DNA of 64,000 nt. It comes from Sphingomonas sp. So64.6b (GTDB lineage Bacteria > Pseudomonadota > Alphaproteobacteria > Sphingomonadales > Sphingomonadaceae). The DNA lies in NCBI RefSeq assembly GCF_014171475.1, contig NZ_CP048817.1:2232001-2296000 (forward strand), in the 5' to 3' direction. Positions 47,508 through 57,110 of the stretch are shown here, one piece after another (within the stretch, counting starts at the first letter, position 1; each line of letters opens with the position of its first letter). The notes under the pieces are model-generated. The model made no database searches and was not told where the DNA came from. It saw only the letters and a list, made by a program, of their open reading frames with translations. A program made the position numbers and the translations under genes.

Positions 47508-48913
47508 TGCTGAACCTCCGTCGGATGCCGGGCGGGCGATGGCGTGATTCCGGCGGTGCGGATCGGGGCGCTGGTGATTTCCGGCTCGCCGGCCTCGGCC
47601 CCCTTCTGCATCAGCTTCAATATATACCAGGTACCGATCCCGAACACCGCGAAATAGACTATGACGAAGGCGATCAGCGACGCGCCCACCGCCGGCGCAG
47701 CCAGCGGCGAAGCACTGTGCGCAGTCCGCAGCAGATTATAGACCGTGAAGGGCTGCCGCCCGACCTCGGTCGTGATCCATCCGGCAATGACCGCGACGAA
47801 CCCCGCCGGCCCCATCACCAGAGCGGCGCGATGCAGCCACCTCCAGTCATATAGTTTGCGCCGAGCCCGTGCGACCAGGCTCCACAGGCCAAGCCCGAGC
47901 ATCGCCATACCGAGCCCGACCATCACCCGGAACGACCAGAAGACGATCGCTACCGGCGGCTCGCGATCGTCGGGGATAGTATCCAGGCCAGCGAGCGGCG
48001 CGTTGAGGTCGTGCTTCAGGATCAACGAGGAGAGCTTTGGAATCTCGACCGCATAATCGACGCGCTTTTCCCTGGCGTTGGGCAGGCCGAACAGGATCAG
48101 CGGCGCGCCGTCCGGGTGGCTTTCATAATGCCCCTCCATCGCCATGACCTTGGCGGGCTGATGTTCCAGCGTGTTAAGCCCCTGCATGTCGCCTGCGAAG
48201 ATCTGCACCGGCGCGACCAGCGCGGCCATCCACATCGCCATGGAAAACATCTTGCGCGCATGGGCGTTGCCGCTGTCCTTCAGCAAATGCCATGCGCCGG
48301 TCGCGCCGACCACCAATGCGGTCGTCAGATACGCACCGATCACCGTGTGGACGAGGCGATAGGGAAAGCTCGGGTTGAAGATGATCGCGGCCCAGCTTGG
48401 CCCGGGCACGAACTGTCCGGCGGCATTGATCGCAAAACCGGTCGGCGTCTGCATCCAGCTATTCGCCGACAGGATCCAGAAAGCCGAGATGAAGGTACCG
48501 GTCGCGACACAGCAGGTCGCGGCGAAATGCAGGCCCCTTCCGACCTTCTTCATCCCGAACAGCATCACGCCGAGGAAACCCGCCTCGAGGAAGAAGGCGG
48601 TCAGCACCTCATACGCCATCAAAGGCCCGATCACCGGCCCGGTCTTGTCGGAGAACACCGCCCAGTTGGTGCCAAACTGATAGGACATGACGATGCCCGA
48701 GACGACGCCCATCGCAAAGGCGACCGCGAAGATCTTTATCCAGAAGCGGAACAGGTCGAGATAAAGCGGCTTGCCGGTACGCAGCCACAGCCCTTCGAGC
48801 ACCGCGAGGTAACTCGCCAGGCCGATCGAAAAGGCTGGAAAGATGAAATGGAAGCTGACGGTGAAGGCGAACTGGATGCGGGCCAGAAGGATCGGATCGA
48901 CGGCGTCGAACAT
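47504..48913 (-). CDS. cydA: Cytochrome bd ubiquinol oxidase subunit I (CioA/CydA, short Q-loop)
   Basis: A 469-aa membrane protein. It starts with ARIQFAFTVSFHFIFPAFSIG, which includes His ligands, and has GRQPFTVYNLLRTA in the late helices. The quinol-binding Q-loop is short, as in cyanide-insensitive CIO enzymes. It binds the haem groups and oxidises quinol to reduce O2 under low oxygen or in the presence of respiratory poisons. ATG 48913 has GGAGGTG 7-8 nt upstream. Confidence 0.94.
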   Translation of the reverse strand: MFDAVDPILLARIQFAFTVSFHFIFPAFSIGLASYLAVLEGLWLRTGKPLYLDLFRFWIKIFAVAFAMGVVSGIVMSYQFGTNWAVFSDKTGPVIGPLMAYEVLTAFFLEAGFLGVMLFGMKKVGRGLHFAATCCVATGTFISAFWILSANSWMQTPTGFAINAAGQFVPGPSWAAIIFNPSFPYRLVHTVIGAYLTTALVVGATGAWHLLKDSGNAHARKMFSMAMWMAALVAPVQIFAGDMQGLNTLEHQPAKVMAMEGHYESHPDGAPLILFGLPNAREKRVDYAVEIPKLSSLILKHDLNAPLAGLDTIPDDREPPVAIVFWSFRVMVGLGMAMLGLGLWSLVARARRKLYDWRWLHRAALVMGPAGFVAVIAGWITTEVGRQPFTVYNLLRTAHSASPLAAPAVGASLIAFVIVYFAVFGIGTWYILKLMQKGAEAGEPEITSAPIRTAGITPSPARHPTEVQQ

Positions 48914-49029
48914 GGGCACAGCACCTCCGCCGACGGTCTGCGCCCACGACCGATTCTGCGCAAGTGCGTGCGGTGCATTCGCACCTGCATATCGTCGTCG
49001 CCCGTCTCGCCGAAACGGGCGAGCGGCAG

Positions 49030-49680
49030 CTATTGCTTCGGGGCGCTGCCCTGCGGCACGGTCGCGCCCGGCGCACCGCCCTGCCCCTGCATCATCTGCT
49101 GCTGCATTTGCATTTGACGGATTGTCGCCTCGGGCAGGAAATCGACCATCTCGACATCGAACACCAGCACTGAATTGGCCGGAATCGGGCCGGTCGCCTT
49201 GTCACCATAACCAAGGCTCGGCTTGATCCAAAAACGGTACTTGCCACCCTTTGGGATCAGCTTCAGCGCTTCGGAGAAGCCCGGCACGACCTCAGTGACC
49301 TTCATCGGGGTCGGCTGTTGCGACTTGTCGAAGGTCGTGCCGTCGGTCAGCTTGCCCTCGTAATTGACCAGCGCGATATCGGTGTCGGTCGGCTTGGCGC
49401 CCTTGCCCGCGGTCAGCACCTTGTACTGCAGGCCCGATGGCGTCTCGACGATCGTCTTGTCGCCACTGCGGTTCTTGGCGAGGAAGGTCGCGCCCGACAC
49501 GCTCTGCGTGTGCAGATAGGCCTGACCCTGGATGACAGCCAGCGTCCCGAGCACGCCGACGATGATGCCGATCAGGCCGAAGATCAACGCCCGGCCATTA
49601 CCCGATTTCGCTGCCGGTGACGACGCCAATGGGGGCGCCACCGGGGGCAGCGTGGAGGGACTGACAGGAGGCGTCGCCAT
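49030..49680 (-). CDS. Membrane-anchored FKBP-type peptidyl-prolyl isomerase (copy 1)
   Basis: A 216-aa protein from ATG 49680; a GTG five codons earlier is possible. A Pro/Ala-rich cytoplasmic tail (residues 1-30), one membrane helix (LIFGLIGIIVGVLGTLAVI) and the FKBP domain (GTTFDKSQQPTPMKVTEVVPG, PKGGKYRFWIKPSLGYGD, PANSVLVFDVEMVDFLP) follow in order. It ends with a Gln/Met-rich tail. By family it speeds cis-trans proline isomerisation in the periplasm. Highly similar to the next gene. Confidence 0.88.
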   Translation of the reverse strand: MATPPVSPSTLPPVAPPLASSPAAKSGNGRALIFGLIGIIVGVLGTLAVIQGQAYLHTQSVSGATFLAKNRSGDKTIVETPSGLQYKVLTAGKGAKPTDTDIALVNYEGKLTDGTTFDKSQQPTPMKVTEVVPGFSEALKLIPKGGKYRFWIKPSLGYGDKATGPIPANSVLVFDVEMVDFLPEATIRQMQMQQQMMQGQGGAPGATVPQGSAPKQ

Positions 49681-49730
49681 CGGCGGATCTTTCACTAAAG
49701 GAGTAACGGTCGCGGCGAAACGTCGCAGGC

Positions 49731-50330
49731 TTATTGGCCCGGAGGCGGTCCACCGGCGCCGGGCGGCATGCCACCCGGCGCGCCGCCCTGCTGTTGCTGC
49801 ATCATCTGCTGCTGCATCTGCATCTGGCGCAGCGTCGCCTCGGGCAGGAAATCAAGCAGTTCGACGTCGAACATTAGCACCGAATTGGCCGGGATCGGAC
49901 CGGTGGCCTTGTCGCCATAACCAAGGCTCGGCTTGATCCAGAAGCGATATTTCGAGCCCTTGGGCATCAATTTCAGCGCTTCCGAAAAGCCCGGCACGAC
50001 ACCGGCAATCGGCATCGGCGTCGGTTGCTGCGACTTGTCAAAGGTCGTGCCGTTGGTCAGCTTGCCTTCGTAATTCACCAGCGCGACATCGGTGTCGGTC
50101 GGCCGGGCATCGCCCTTGCCGGGTTCGATGATCTTGTATTGCAGACCCGATACCGTCTGCACCACGCCCTTGTCGGCGCGATTCTTCGCCAGATAGGTTG
50201 TGACCGGATCGGCCGGCGCCATCTGCGCCAGGGCGACCGCTCCACACATGACAAGCGCGATACCGATCCAGAGATACACCAGCACGCGCCGCTTGACTGG
50301 CTGCAACGGAACCGCGGTGATGGATGACAT
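49731..50330 (-). CDS. Membrane-anchored FKBP-type peptidyl-prolyl isomerase (copy 2)
   Basis: A 199-aa protein with one N-terminal helix (VLVYLWIGIALVMCGAVAL) and the same domain plan as copy 1. The block VNYEGKLTxGTTFDKSQQ and SLGYGDKATGPIPANSV is almost identical in both. Both end in EAT(L/I)RQMQMQQQMM, so the pair arose by tandem duplication. The N-terminal regions have diverged. Only 50 bp separate the two genes. Confidence 0.9.
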   Translation of the reverse strand: MSSITAVPLQPVKRRVLVYLWIGIALVMCGAVALAQMAPADPVTTYLAKNRADKGVVQTVSGLQYKIIEPGKGDARPTDTDVALVNYEGKLTNGTTFDKSQQPTPMPIAGVVPGFSEALKLMPKGSKYRFWIKPSLGYGDKATGPIPANSVLMFDVELLDFLPEATLRQMQMQQQMMQQQQGGAPGGMPPGAGGPPPGQ

Positions 50331-50418
50331 CGGCGCTTAACCCTGACGTGGCGCGACCAGGGCGCCTGAGCTACGGAATCTGGAGAAAGTTATGGGATCC
50401 GAAGACCCCACGGCACAC

Positions 50419-50625
50419 TTACCGTGCGCCGTCACGCTCCAGGCGCTTGCGCTCGAGCTTGCGCGCACGACGGATCGCTGCCGCACGCTCGCGAGCGCGC
50501 TTTTCCGACGGCTTTTCGTAATGCCGGCGCAGCTTCATTTCGCGATAGACGCCTTCGCGCTGCAGCTTCTTCTTCAGGGCACGCAGGGCCTGGTCGACGT
50601 TGTTGTCGCGAACGATGATTTGCAT
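50419..50625 (-). CDS. rpsU: 30S ribosomal protein S21
   Basis: A 68-aa basic protein, the normal length. It starts [20 protein letters not shown] and ends with the Arg/Lys-rich tail ([20 protein letters not shown]). S21 assists initiation on the 30S subunit. It is divergent from cysS with 136 bp between them, and upstream of the FKBP genes on the same strand. Confidence 0.96.
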   Translation of the reverse strand: MQIIVRDNNVDQALRALKKKLQREGVYREMKLRRHYEKPSEKRARERAAAIRRARKLERKRLERDGAR

Positions 50626-50761
50626 AAACCGGTGCAGCTCCGAATCAATAGATATAGGTCGTCGCAGACATGAGTCCGCGCCGCGAAGGCGTGCGCCCTA
50701 CCAGCGCCTGTCGGGGTTTTCAAGACGAAACGGCAATTTGCGACCTCCGCTCTGCCCCGCT

Positions 50762-52213
50762 ATGCCGCGCGACATGACCGGAACGCCCCTGACCCTATAT
50801 AACAGCCTCACCCGATCGCTCGAAGCGTTCGCGCCGATCGATCCGTCACTGGTGCGGGTCTACACCTGTGGCCCGACGGTCTATAACTATCAGCATATCG
50901 GCAATATGCGCGCTTTCCTGTTCGCCGACACGCTCGGCCGGGTGCTCCGCTGGAAGGGCTGGCCGACCAAGCACATCATCAACATCACCGATGTCGGCCA
51001 TCTGACCTCGGATGCCGATGCCGGCGACGACAAGATGGAAAAGGCCGCTGCTGCTCAGGCCAAATCGATCTGGGAGATCGCCGCGCATTACACCGACGCG
51101 TTCAAGTACGACGTCGCGCGCCTCAATATCGTGCCCCCGGCCGAATGGACCGTCGCAACCGATCATATCGCGCAGATGATCGACTTCGCCGAGAAGATCG
51201 CGCCGGAGCATTGCTACGAAATCGATTCCGGCCTGTATTTCGATTCGACCAGCGTGCCCGACTATGGCCGCCTGGCCCGCGCCGTCTCCGATGAGGGCGA
51301 AAGCCGCATCGACCCGGTCTCGGGCAAGCGCCATCCGCAGGATTTCGCGATCTGGCGCAAGTCGCCGGAGGGCGAGCAGCGTCAGATGGAATGGGACTCG
51401 CCCTGGGGCAAAGGCGCACCGGGCTGGCATCTCGAATGCTCGGTGATGAGTCACCAGCATCTCGGCCATCCGTTCGACATCCATACCGGCGGCATCGATC
51501 ACCGCGAGATCCATCATCCCAACGAGATCGCGCAGAACCAGGCGTTCTGCTCGTGCGGCGACAGCGGTGCGCGCATCTGGATGCACAATAATTTCCTGGT
51601 GGCCAAAGATCCTCAGGGGCGCGGCGGCAAGATGTCGAAATCGACCGGCGAGTTCCTCAAGCTGCAGGTGCTGGTCGATGCCGGTTACCACCCGCTCGCC
51701 TATCGCCTGCTGTGCCTGCAGGCGCAGTATCGCAGCGAGCTGGAATTCACCTGGGACAATCTCGCCGCCGCCGCGACACGCCTCAAGCGCCTCGTCCAGG
51801 CGATCGAGCGCTTGCGCACGGATGCGGTCGGCACCGCGGACAGCGTGACCGCCTATCTCGCGCGCCTCGACGAAGCGGTGTCCGACGACCTCTCTACGCC
51901 CCGCGCTCTGCCTGTGCTGGAGGAGATGATCGCCGACAAGCGCATCCCTGCCGCCGACCGCCTCGCTGCGCTGGTGGCGTTCGACGCGGTGCTCGGGCTC
52001 GAACTCGCCACGCTCACCCGCGCAGATCTGCGCGTCCGTCCGACATCCGCGACATTGACCGCGGAAGAGATCGACGCCCGTCTCGCCGACCGCAAACAGG
52101 CCCGCGCCGACAAGGATTTCGCCCGCTCCGACGCGATCCGCGACGAGCTTGCTGCCTCCGGCGTTGAAGTGATGGACGGCGACCCGTTGGGTTGGGACTG
52201 GAAACTCACGTGA
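50762..52213 (+). CDS. cysS: Cysteinyl-tRNA synthetase
   Basis: A 483-aa class I synthetase. It has YTCGPTVYNYQHIGNMRAF (zinc Cys and the HIGH-like HIGN), the zinc Cys and His in WHLECSVMS and HTGGIDHREIHHPNE, and KMSKSTG. The C-terminal domain is the usual helical DALR. It charges tRNA-Cys. ATG 50762 is taken; ATG 50774 is four codons later. Confidence 0.96.
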   Translation: MPRDMTGTPLTLYNSLTRSLEAFAPIDPSLVRVYTCGPTVYNYQHIGNMRAFLFADTLGRVLRWKGWPTKHIINITDVGHLTSDADAGDDKMEKAAAAQAKSIWEIAAHYTDAFKYDVARLNIVPPAEWTVATDHIAQMIDFAEKIAPEHCYEIDSGLYFDSTSVPDYGRLARAVSDEGESRIDPVSGKRHPQDFAIWRKSPEGEQRQMEWDSPWGKGAPGWHLECSVMSHQHLGHPFDIHTGGIDHREIHHPNEIAQNQAFCSCGDSGARIWMHNNFLVAKDPQGRGGKMSKSTGEFLKLQVLVDAGYHPLAYRLLCLQAQYRSELEFTWDNLAAAATRLKRLVQAIERLRTDAVGTADSVTAYLARLDEAVSDDLSTPRALPVLEEMIADKRIPAADRLAALVAFDAVLGLELATLTRADLRVRPTSATLTAEEIDARLADRKQARADKDFARSDAIRDELAASGVEVMDGDPLGWDWKLT

Positions 52214-52238
52214 TCCTCCCCGGCACGGGGAGGGGATC
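52212..52238. repeat. REP-like palindrome
   Basis: GATCCTCCCC, a short loop and GGGGAGGGGATC form a near-perfect stem that directly follows the cysS stop. The composition is like the elements at 6.3 and 27.7 kb, but the arms differ. It may serve as the cysS 3' hairpin. Confidence 0.55.
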
Positions 52239-52253
52239 CGATAGGAGCCTCGA

Positions 52254-53189
52254 ATGAAAGCCGTTCTCCCCGCCCTCGCCCGCCCTTTGCTCGAACCGCA
52301 TTTGCCCGCCGGCCTCGACGTCGCCTGGTTTACCTCGCGCGAGGATGCCGAACAGATGGTGCTCGATGCCGATATCGCCTGGGTCGATATGCAGCGCTCG
52401 GGCCATTCGGGTGAGGTCGCGGCGCTCGGCACGCGGCTCAAATGGCTTTCGACCATCTTCGCCGGCCTTGACGCCTTTCCGCTCGACCTGCTCAAGGAGC
52501 GCGGAGTCATCGTCACCAACGGCACCGGCATCAATGCCATCGCGGTGGCCGAATATGCGGTGATGGGCGTACTCGCCGCAGCCAAGCGCTTCGACGAAGT
52601 CGTCCGGCTCGCCGACCGCCACGAATGGACCATCGCCGCGCCCGGCCAGGTCGAGCTGCTCGACACGACCGCGCTGATCATCGGTTATGGCGCGATCGGC
52701 AAGCTGATCGGCGACCGGCTCGCAGCGTTCGGCGTGGCCGTGACCGGCGTCACCCGATCGGGCCGCGACGGGACGCTGACCCCGGATGCTTGGCGCGCCA
52801 GACTCGAGGAGTATGACTGGGTAATCCTCGCCGCGCCCTCGACCGGCGAAACCAAGGCGATGTTCGGCGCCGACGAGCTTGCCGCGATGAAGCGCAGTGC
52901 CTGGCTGATCAATATCGCACGCGGCGACATGGTCGATCAGGACGCGCTGATTGAGGCGCTGACCGCGCGGCGTATCGCCGGCGCATTCCTCGACACCGTG
53001 ACCCCCGAGCCGCTGCCGGCCGACCATCCGCTCTGGGATGCGCCAAATGCGATCCACACCATGCATTTGTCGGGCCGTAGCCAGACCAAGATGTTCCAAC
53101 GCGCCGGCGCCCTGTTCCTGAAGAATCTCGATGCCTTCATGGCGGGCCGGCCGATGGAGAATGTCGTCGATCTCGACGCGGGCTATTGA
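52254..53189 (+). CDS. D-2-hydroxyacid dehydrogenase
   Basis: A 311-aa two-domain enzyme. The NAD domain has GYGAIGKLIGDRLAAFG. Catalytic Arg is in LINIARGDMVDQ, Glu in DTVTPEPLPADHPLW and His in HTMHLSG. The family reduces 2-oxoacids such as glyoxylate or hydroxypyruvate to D-hydroxyacids, or works in reverse. AGGAG lies 8 nt before ATG 52254. Co-directional with cysS and the next gene. Confidence 0.9.
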   Translation: MKAVLPALARPLLEPHLPAGLDVAWFTSREDAEQMVLDADIAWVDMQRSGHSGEVAALGTRLKWLSTIFAGLDAFPLDLLKERGVIVTNGTGINAIAVAEYAVMGVLAAAKRFDEVVRLADRHEWTIAAPGQVELLDTTALIIGYGAIGKLIGDRLAAFGVAVTGVTRSGRDGTLTPDAWRARLEEYDWVILAAPSTGETKAMFGADELAAMKRSAWLINIARGDMVDQDALIEALTARRIAGAFLDTVTPEPLPADHPLWDAPNAIHTMHLSGRSQTKMFQRAGALFLKNLDAFMAGRPMENVVDLDAGY

Positions 53190-53241
53190 CCGGCGCGGCG
53201 CGAAGGGAAAAGGATCGCCGCCTGTCGCGGGAGACGATGAC

Positions 53242-53856
53242 TTGCTGCACGCCGCACTCCTGTTCCTCACCATGGCCGGCGCTGACGAGGTTCCCCAACG
53301 CTTCGATGTGAAGACCGTTGGCGACACGAGGAAATGCCGCTTCGTCGCGTTGGACCAACTGACCCTGTCGCAGGGCATCGACCAGTCGCCGTTCCGCGCC
53401 GCGACCTGGGAGGTCAGCGCCGACGGAACCAGCGAAACACAGGGCGGCACGCTCTGGGCGCTGCTCCGCCCGGGCACGTCCGCGGAGCCCCGGCCGGTGC
53501 TGACCGACGCCGGCGCGCAGCTCAGACTCCCGGCTTCGGCCAAGACCCGCATCATCACCGCGACCTTGCTGGTCGACGGACGCGACCTGAAGCTGGCGGG
53601 CAAGGTGGAACCGGTGAAATCGCCTCCTGAACACGGCAATGGTCCGGGTATCCGCCCGGCCATGCTCCCCGACACGGTCGCCTGGCGCATCGCACCTCAG
53701 GAAATGATGCGGCTCCTGCCCATCCTGACCCGGGCGAAACGCGCCGAGATCCACTGGATCGAGGAGTCCGGCAAAGTCGTCACACGCGGCTTCGACACGA
53801 TCGGCTTCCGCCGTGCCGTGCCATTGCTGAAAGCGGCGAACTGGACCTGCGGTTAA
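53242..53856 (+). CDS. Hypothetical protein, probably exported
   Basis: About 204 aa from TTG 53242, with GGGAG 8-9 nt upstream; an ATG upstream at 53131 overlaps the dehydrogenase gene. A short hydrophobic start ([16 protein letters not shown]) may be a signal peptide. The body is a beta-rich domain with [38 protein letters not shown] and a C-terminal Cys. I do not recognise the family. Confidence 0.6.
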   Translation: MLHAALLFLTMAGADEVPQRFDVKTVGDTRKCRFVALDQLTLSQGIDQSPFRAATWEVSADGTSETQGGTLWALLRPGTSAEPRPVLTDAGAQLRLPASAKTRIITATLLVDGRDLKLAGKVEPVKSPPEHGNGPGIRPAMLPDTVAWRIAPQEMMRLLPILTRAKRAEIHWIEESGKVVTRGFDTIGFRRAVPLLKAANWTCG

Positions 53857-53897
53857 GACGCCAGCGTCGCTCCATTTATCCTGAGCGCCAGCTCGAT

Positions 53898-53947
53898 TTA
53901 CCCAATCGGGGAAATTATCCCTTGCCCCGATTACCCCAACTGGGTAA
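53898..53947. promoter_or_regulatory. Nested inverted-repeat operator upstream of the HTH/DAHP synthase gene
   Basis: TTACCC occurs at 53898 and 53931. AATCGGGG (53904-53911) pairs with CCCCGATT (53925-53932), and TTACCC-CAACT-GGGTAA (53931-53947) is a second palindrome. They lie 11-60 bp before the HTH start codon at 53958. A regulator site is likely; the HTH domain encoded just after is the natural candidate. Confidence 0.6.
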
Positions 53948-53957
53948 CAGCCGCGTC

Positions 53958-54173
53958 ATGACGACCATGGCTGGCATCAAGATCAAACGCTTTCGTGAGG
54001 AACGCGCGCTGACCCGAGCGGCGTTCGGCGCCTGGTACAGCGCGCCGGGCAGCACGGTTCAGGGCTGGGAAGAAGATGGCAAGCGCGCCAGCGGCCCGGT
54101 CGTCAACCAGATCGCGGCAAACGGCATCGCCAGCCACGCCGACTGGTACATCGCGATACGCACGGAGAATGAC
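53958..54173 (+). CDS. XRE-type HTH domain open in frame into DAHP synthase (possible N-terminal extension)
   Basis: From ATG 53958 or 53967, 72 residues form a small HTH ([40 protein letters not shown]). There is no stop codon before the DAHP synthase start at 54174, so either one fused protein of about 528 aa is made, or the HTH lacks a stop and the ribosome also starts internally. The HTH is a Cro/C1-like fold with the VQGWE signature. Family members usually bind their own promoter. Confidence 0.55.
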
Positions 54174-55544
54174 ATGAGCACCTGGGCCCCCGACAGCTGG
54201 ACCAAGGCCGAGGCGCGGCAGATGCCGACCTATGCCGATCCTGCCGCGCTCGACGCGGCGACCGACGCGCTGGAGAAATTCCCGCCATTGGTCTTCGCCG
54301 GGGAGGCTCGCAACCTTACCGCCGATCTCGCCAAGGTGGTCGAGGGCAAGGCTTTTCTGCTTCAGGGCGGCGATTGCGCGGAGAGCTTTGCCGAGCATAG
54401 CGCGAACAACATCCGCGATACGTTCCGCGTCATCCTGCAGATGGCGGTGGTGCTGACCTATGCGTCGAAGCTGCCGGTGGTGAAACTTGGCCGGATGGCC
54501 GGCCAGTTCGCCAAGCCGCGCTCCGCCGACACCGAGATACAGGGCGATGTCGAACTGCCTGCCTATCGCGGCGACATCGTCAACGATATCGATTTCACCG
54601 CCGCCGGGCGCCAGCCCGACCCGCAGCGCATGATCCGCGCCTATTCGCAATCGGCGGCAACACTCAATCTGCTGCGCGCCTTCGCGACCGGCGGTTATGC
54701 GAACCTGCATCAGGTCCATCGCTGGACGCACGATTATATGGGCCGCAGCCCATGGGCGAAGAAATATTCCGACGTCGCCGACCGGATCGGCGAAGCGCTC
54801 GACTTCATGGAAGCGTGCGGGATCAGCCCGGAGACCGTGCCGCAGCTGAGCCAGACGCAATTCTACACCAGCCATGAGGCGTTGCTGTTGCGCTACGAAC
54901 AAGCGCTGACGCGGCAGGATTCGCTGACCGGCGACTGGTACGACACCAGCGCGCATATGCTGTGGATCGGCGACCGCACGCGCTTCGAGGGCAGCGCCCA
55001 TGTCGAGTATCTGCGTGGCATCGGCAATCCGATCGGCATGAAGTGCGGCCCGAGCCTTGAGCCCGATGCGCCGCTGCGCCTGCTCGACACGCTCAACCCG
55101 GACCGCGTGCCCGGGCGCATGACGCTGATCACGCGTTACGGTCACGACAAGATCGAAGCCGGCCTGCCCAAGCTGGTCCGTGCGGTCCTGCGCGAAGGCC
55201 ATCCGGTGGTGTGGAGTTGCGACCCGATGCACGGCAATGTGGTCAAGGCCGCCAATGGCTACAAGACGCGGCCGTTCGACCGCATTCTCGCCGAGGTACG
55301 CGGCTTCTTCGCCGTCCACCGCGCCGAAGGATCGATCGCCGGCGGCATCCATGCCGAGATGACCGGGCAGAACGTCACCGAATGCACCGGCGGTGCGGTC
55401 GATGTGACCGAACAGTCGCTGGCCGATCGCTATCACACGCATTGCGACCCCCGATTGAATGCCGGGCAGAGCCTTGAGCTGGCCTTCCTGCTCGCCGAAA
55501 TGCTCAATGTGGAGATGGCCGAGCGGCGCCGGGTGGCGGCCTGA
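54174..55544 (+). CDS. Class II (plant-type) 3-deoxy-7-phosphoheptulonate synthase
   Basis: A 456-aa protein, the normal length for class II DAHP synthase, beginning [20 protein letters not shown]. It has [51 protein letters not shown] and WSCDPMHGN (metal Cys/His). It condenses erythrose-4-phosphate with PEP, the first step of the shikimate pathway. CGGAG seven nt before ATG 54174 supports an internal start. The frame is, however, open upstream into an HTH domain. Confidence 0.92.
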   Translation: MSTWAPDSWTKAEARQMPTYADPAALDAATDALEKFPPLVFAGEARNLTADLAKVVEGKAFLLQGGDCAESFAEHSANNIRDTFRVILQMAVVLTYASKLPVVKLGRMAGQFAKPRSADTEIQGDVELPAYRGDIVNDIDFTAAGRQPDPQRMIRAYSQSAATLNLLRAFATGGYANLHQVHRWTHDYMGRSPWAKKYSDVADRIGEALDFMEACGISPETVPQLSQTQFYTSHEALLLRYEQALTRQDSLTGDWYDTSAHMLWIGDRTRFEGSAHVEYLRGIGNPIGMKCGPSLEPDAPLRLLDTLNPDRVPGRMTLITRYGHDKIEAGLPKLVRAVLREGHPVVWSCDPMHGNVVKAANGYKTRPFDRILAEVRGFFAVHRAEGSIAGGIHAEMTGQNVTECTGGAVDVTEQSLADRYHTHCDPRLNAGQSLELAFLLAEMLNVEMAERRRVAA

Positions 55545-55564
55545 TCGCACCCGGCCGCCGTTGA

Positions 55565-55589
55565 CCCGGGCCTATAACGTCGGCCCGGG
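55565..55589. terminator. Hairpin terminator between convergent genes
   Basis: CCCGGGCC (55565-55572) pairs with GGCCCGGG (55582-55589) through a 9-nt loop, between the DAHP synthase and TPR genes. Confidence 0.6.
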
Positions 55590-55598
55590 CTGGATCGC

Positions 55599-57110
55599 TC
55601 AGTCGGCATAGGCCGGCTCGAGTTGCACGGCCCGGGCGTGATCGGCTTCGGCGCCGGCCTTGTCGCCGATCGCCTCACGCGCCAGGCTGCGGCGCAAATA
55701 GGCCAGCGCCAGGTCCGGATCGGCATCGATCGCCGCGGTGAATTCCTCGATCGCGCGCAGCTCATCGTCGATCAGGCGATAGGCCTCGCCCTTCGCATTC
55801 AGCGTGACCGGGTCGCCGGGCGAGCGGGCCAGCGACTGGTTGTAGTCACGGATCGCGCGATCGTGGCGGCCCAGCGCGACATAGGCATCGCCGCGATTGT
55901 GATAGGTCGCTTCACGCTCGGGCTCGATCGCCAGCGCCCGGTCGTAAGCGGTGATGGCGCCGGCATAATCCTCTGCATCGGTCAGGAGCAGGCCGAGCAC
56001 GCTGAACGCGTAGCTCGATTTGGCATCGATCCCGATCGCCGCGTCGAGATCGCGCCGCGCCTCGGCGGCGCGATCCATGTCGCGATAGAGCGACGCGCGA
56101 TCGACGAGAAACTCGGCATTGGTCGAATCCGCCGCGATCGCCCGGCCATAATCGGCCAGCGCCTTTTTCCTGTCGCCGGACGCCTCGTACAGCTTGGCCC
56201 GCGACTGAAACGTCTCGCTCGAACGCGGATCGATCCGGATCGCGGCGTCATAGGCCGCGAGTGCGCCCTTGCGATCGCCGGCGCGGACCAGCGCACGTCC
56301 CTCCCACAAGGCAAGGTCGGCGCGCTTGGCCAATATCTTGCGCGCGGCGCGATAACCGCCCACCGCAGCCTGCCAGCGCCCGAGATTATAATTCGCGTCG
56401 GCACCGCCGCTCAGCGCATCGGTATTGCCGGGAGCGATCGCCAGGGCCGCCGTGTAACGCGCCAGCGACTCCTCGTTGCGATCCATCATCAGCAGCGTCG
56501 AGCCGAGCGCGGCGAGCGTATCGACATCCTTTGGATCAAGCGCATGAGCCCGTTCGAAGTCGGCCAGCGCTTTGGCAAAATCCTTGCGTTCGTAGATGAT
56601 CCAGCCGCGATTATAGTACATCCCCGCCGTCGGCTCGGCCGAAATCAGGCGGTCGTAATCGGCAAGCGCCTTGTCCGGTTGCCCGGCCATGGTGAGCGCA
56701 ATCGCGCGTTCGAAACGGACATCGGTATCGTCGCCGGCCGCCAGCAGCGGGTCGAGCAAAACCACCGCACGCTCCGGATGCCCGGCGCGCCGTTCGGCGC
56801 GCGACAGGTCGAAGATGATGTCCCGGTTTTTCGGGTCGAGGGCAAGCGCAAGACGGAAGGCCGCCGCGGCATCGCCAAACCGTCGAAGCGCCACCAAGGC
56901 GCGGGCGCGGGCCAGTTGGCCACCCTTGACCGCGGCATCGAGGCGCAGCGCCTGTTCGCTGGTGCGCAACGCCCGGGCCGGGTCGCTTTCAAGCTCGACG
57001 GTCGACCGGCGCACCAGTTCGACCGCGCCCGGCTCGGTAGCGCTTGCGGGAAGCGCAGCGGCCGGCACCGCAACCAGCAGCACGCAGCCAAGGAGAGTGG
57101 ACCGGATCAT
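55599..57110 (-). CDS. Exported tetratricopeptide-repeat protein
   Basis: A 503-aa protein from ATG 57110, with a signal peptide (LLGCVLLVAVPAAALPASAT). About 12 TPR units follow, for example AAAAFRLALALDPKNRD, KALADFERAHALDPKDVD and ALAIEPEREATYHNRGDAYV. TPRs bind partner proteins. It overlaps the M16 protease gene by four bases, which suggests that the two act together in the periplasm. Confidence 0.85.
   Translation of the reverse strand: MIRSTLLGCVLLVAVPAAALPASATEPGAVELVRRSTVELESDPARALRTSEQALRLDAAVKGGQLARARALVALRRFGDAAAAFRLALALDPKNRDIIFDLSRAERRAGHPERAVVLLDPLLAAGDDTDVRFERAIALTMAGQPDKALADYDRLISAEPTAGMYYNRGWIIYERKDFAKALADFERAHALDPKDVDTLAALGSTLLMMDRNEESLARYTAALAIAPGNTDALSGGADANYNLGRWQAAVGGYRAARKILAKRADLALWEGRALVRAGDRKGALAAYDAAIRIDPRSSETFQSRAKLYEASGDRKKALADYGRAIAADSTNAEFLVDRASLYRDMDRAAEARRDLDAAIGIDAKSSYAFSVLGLLLTDAEDYAGAITAYDRALAIEPEREATYHNRGDAYVALGRHDRAIRDYNQSLARSPGDPVTLNAKGEAYRLIDDELRAIEEFTAAIDADPDLALAYLRRSLAREAIGDKAGAEADHARAVQLEPAYAD

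Noticed and set aside
53931..55550. Minus-strand open frame of 539 codons opposite DAHP synthase
   Set aside because: Antisense shadow of a well conserved enzyme gene.
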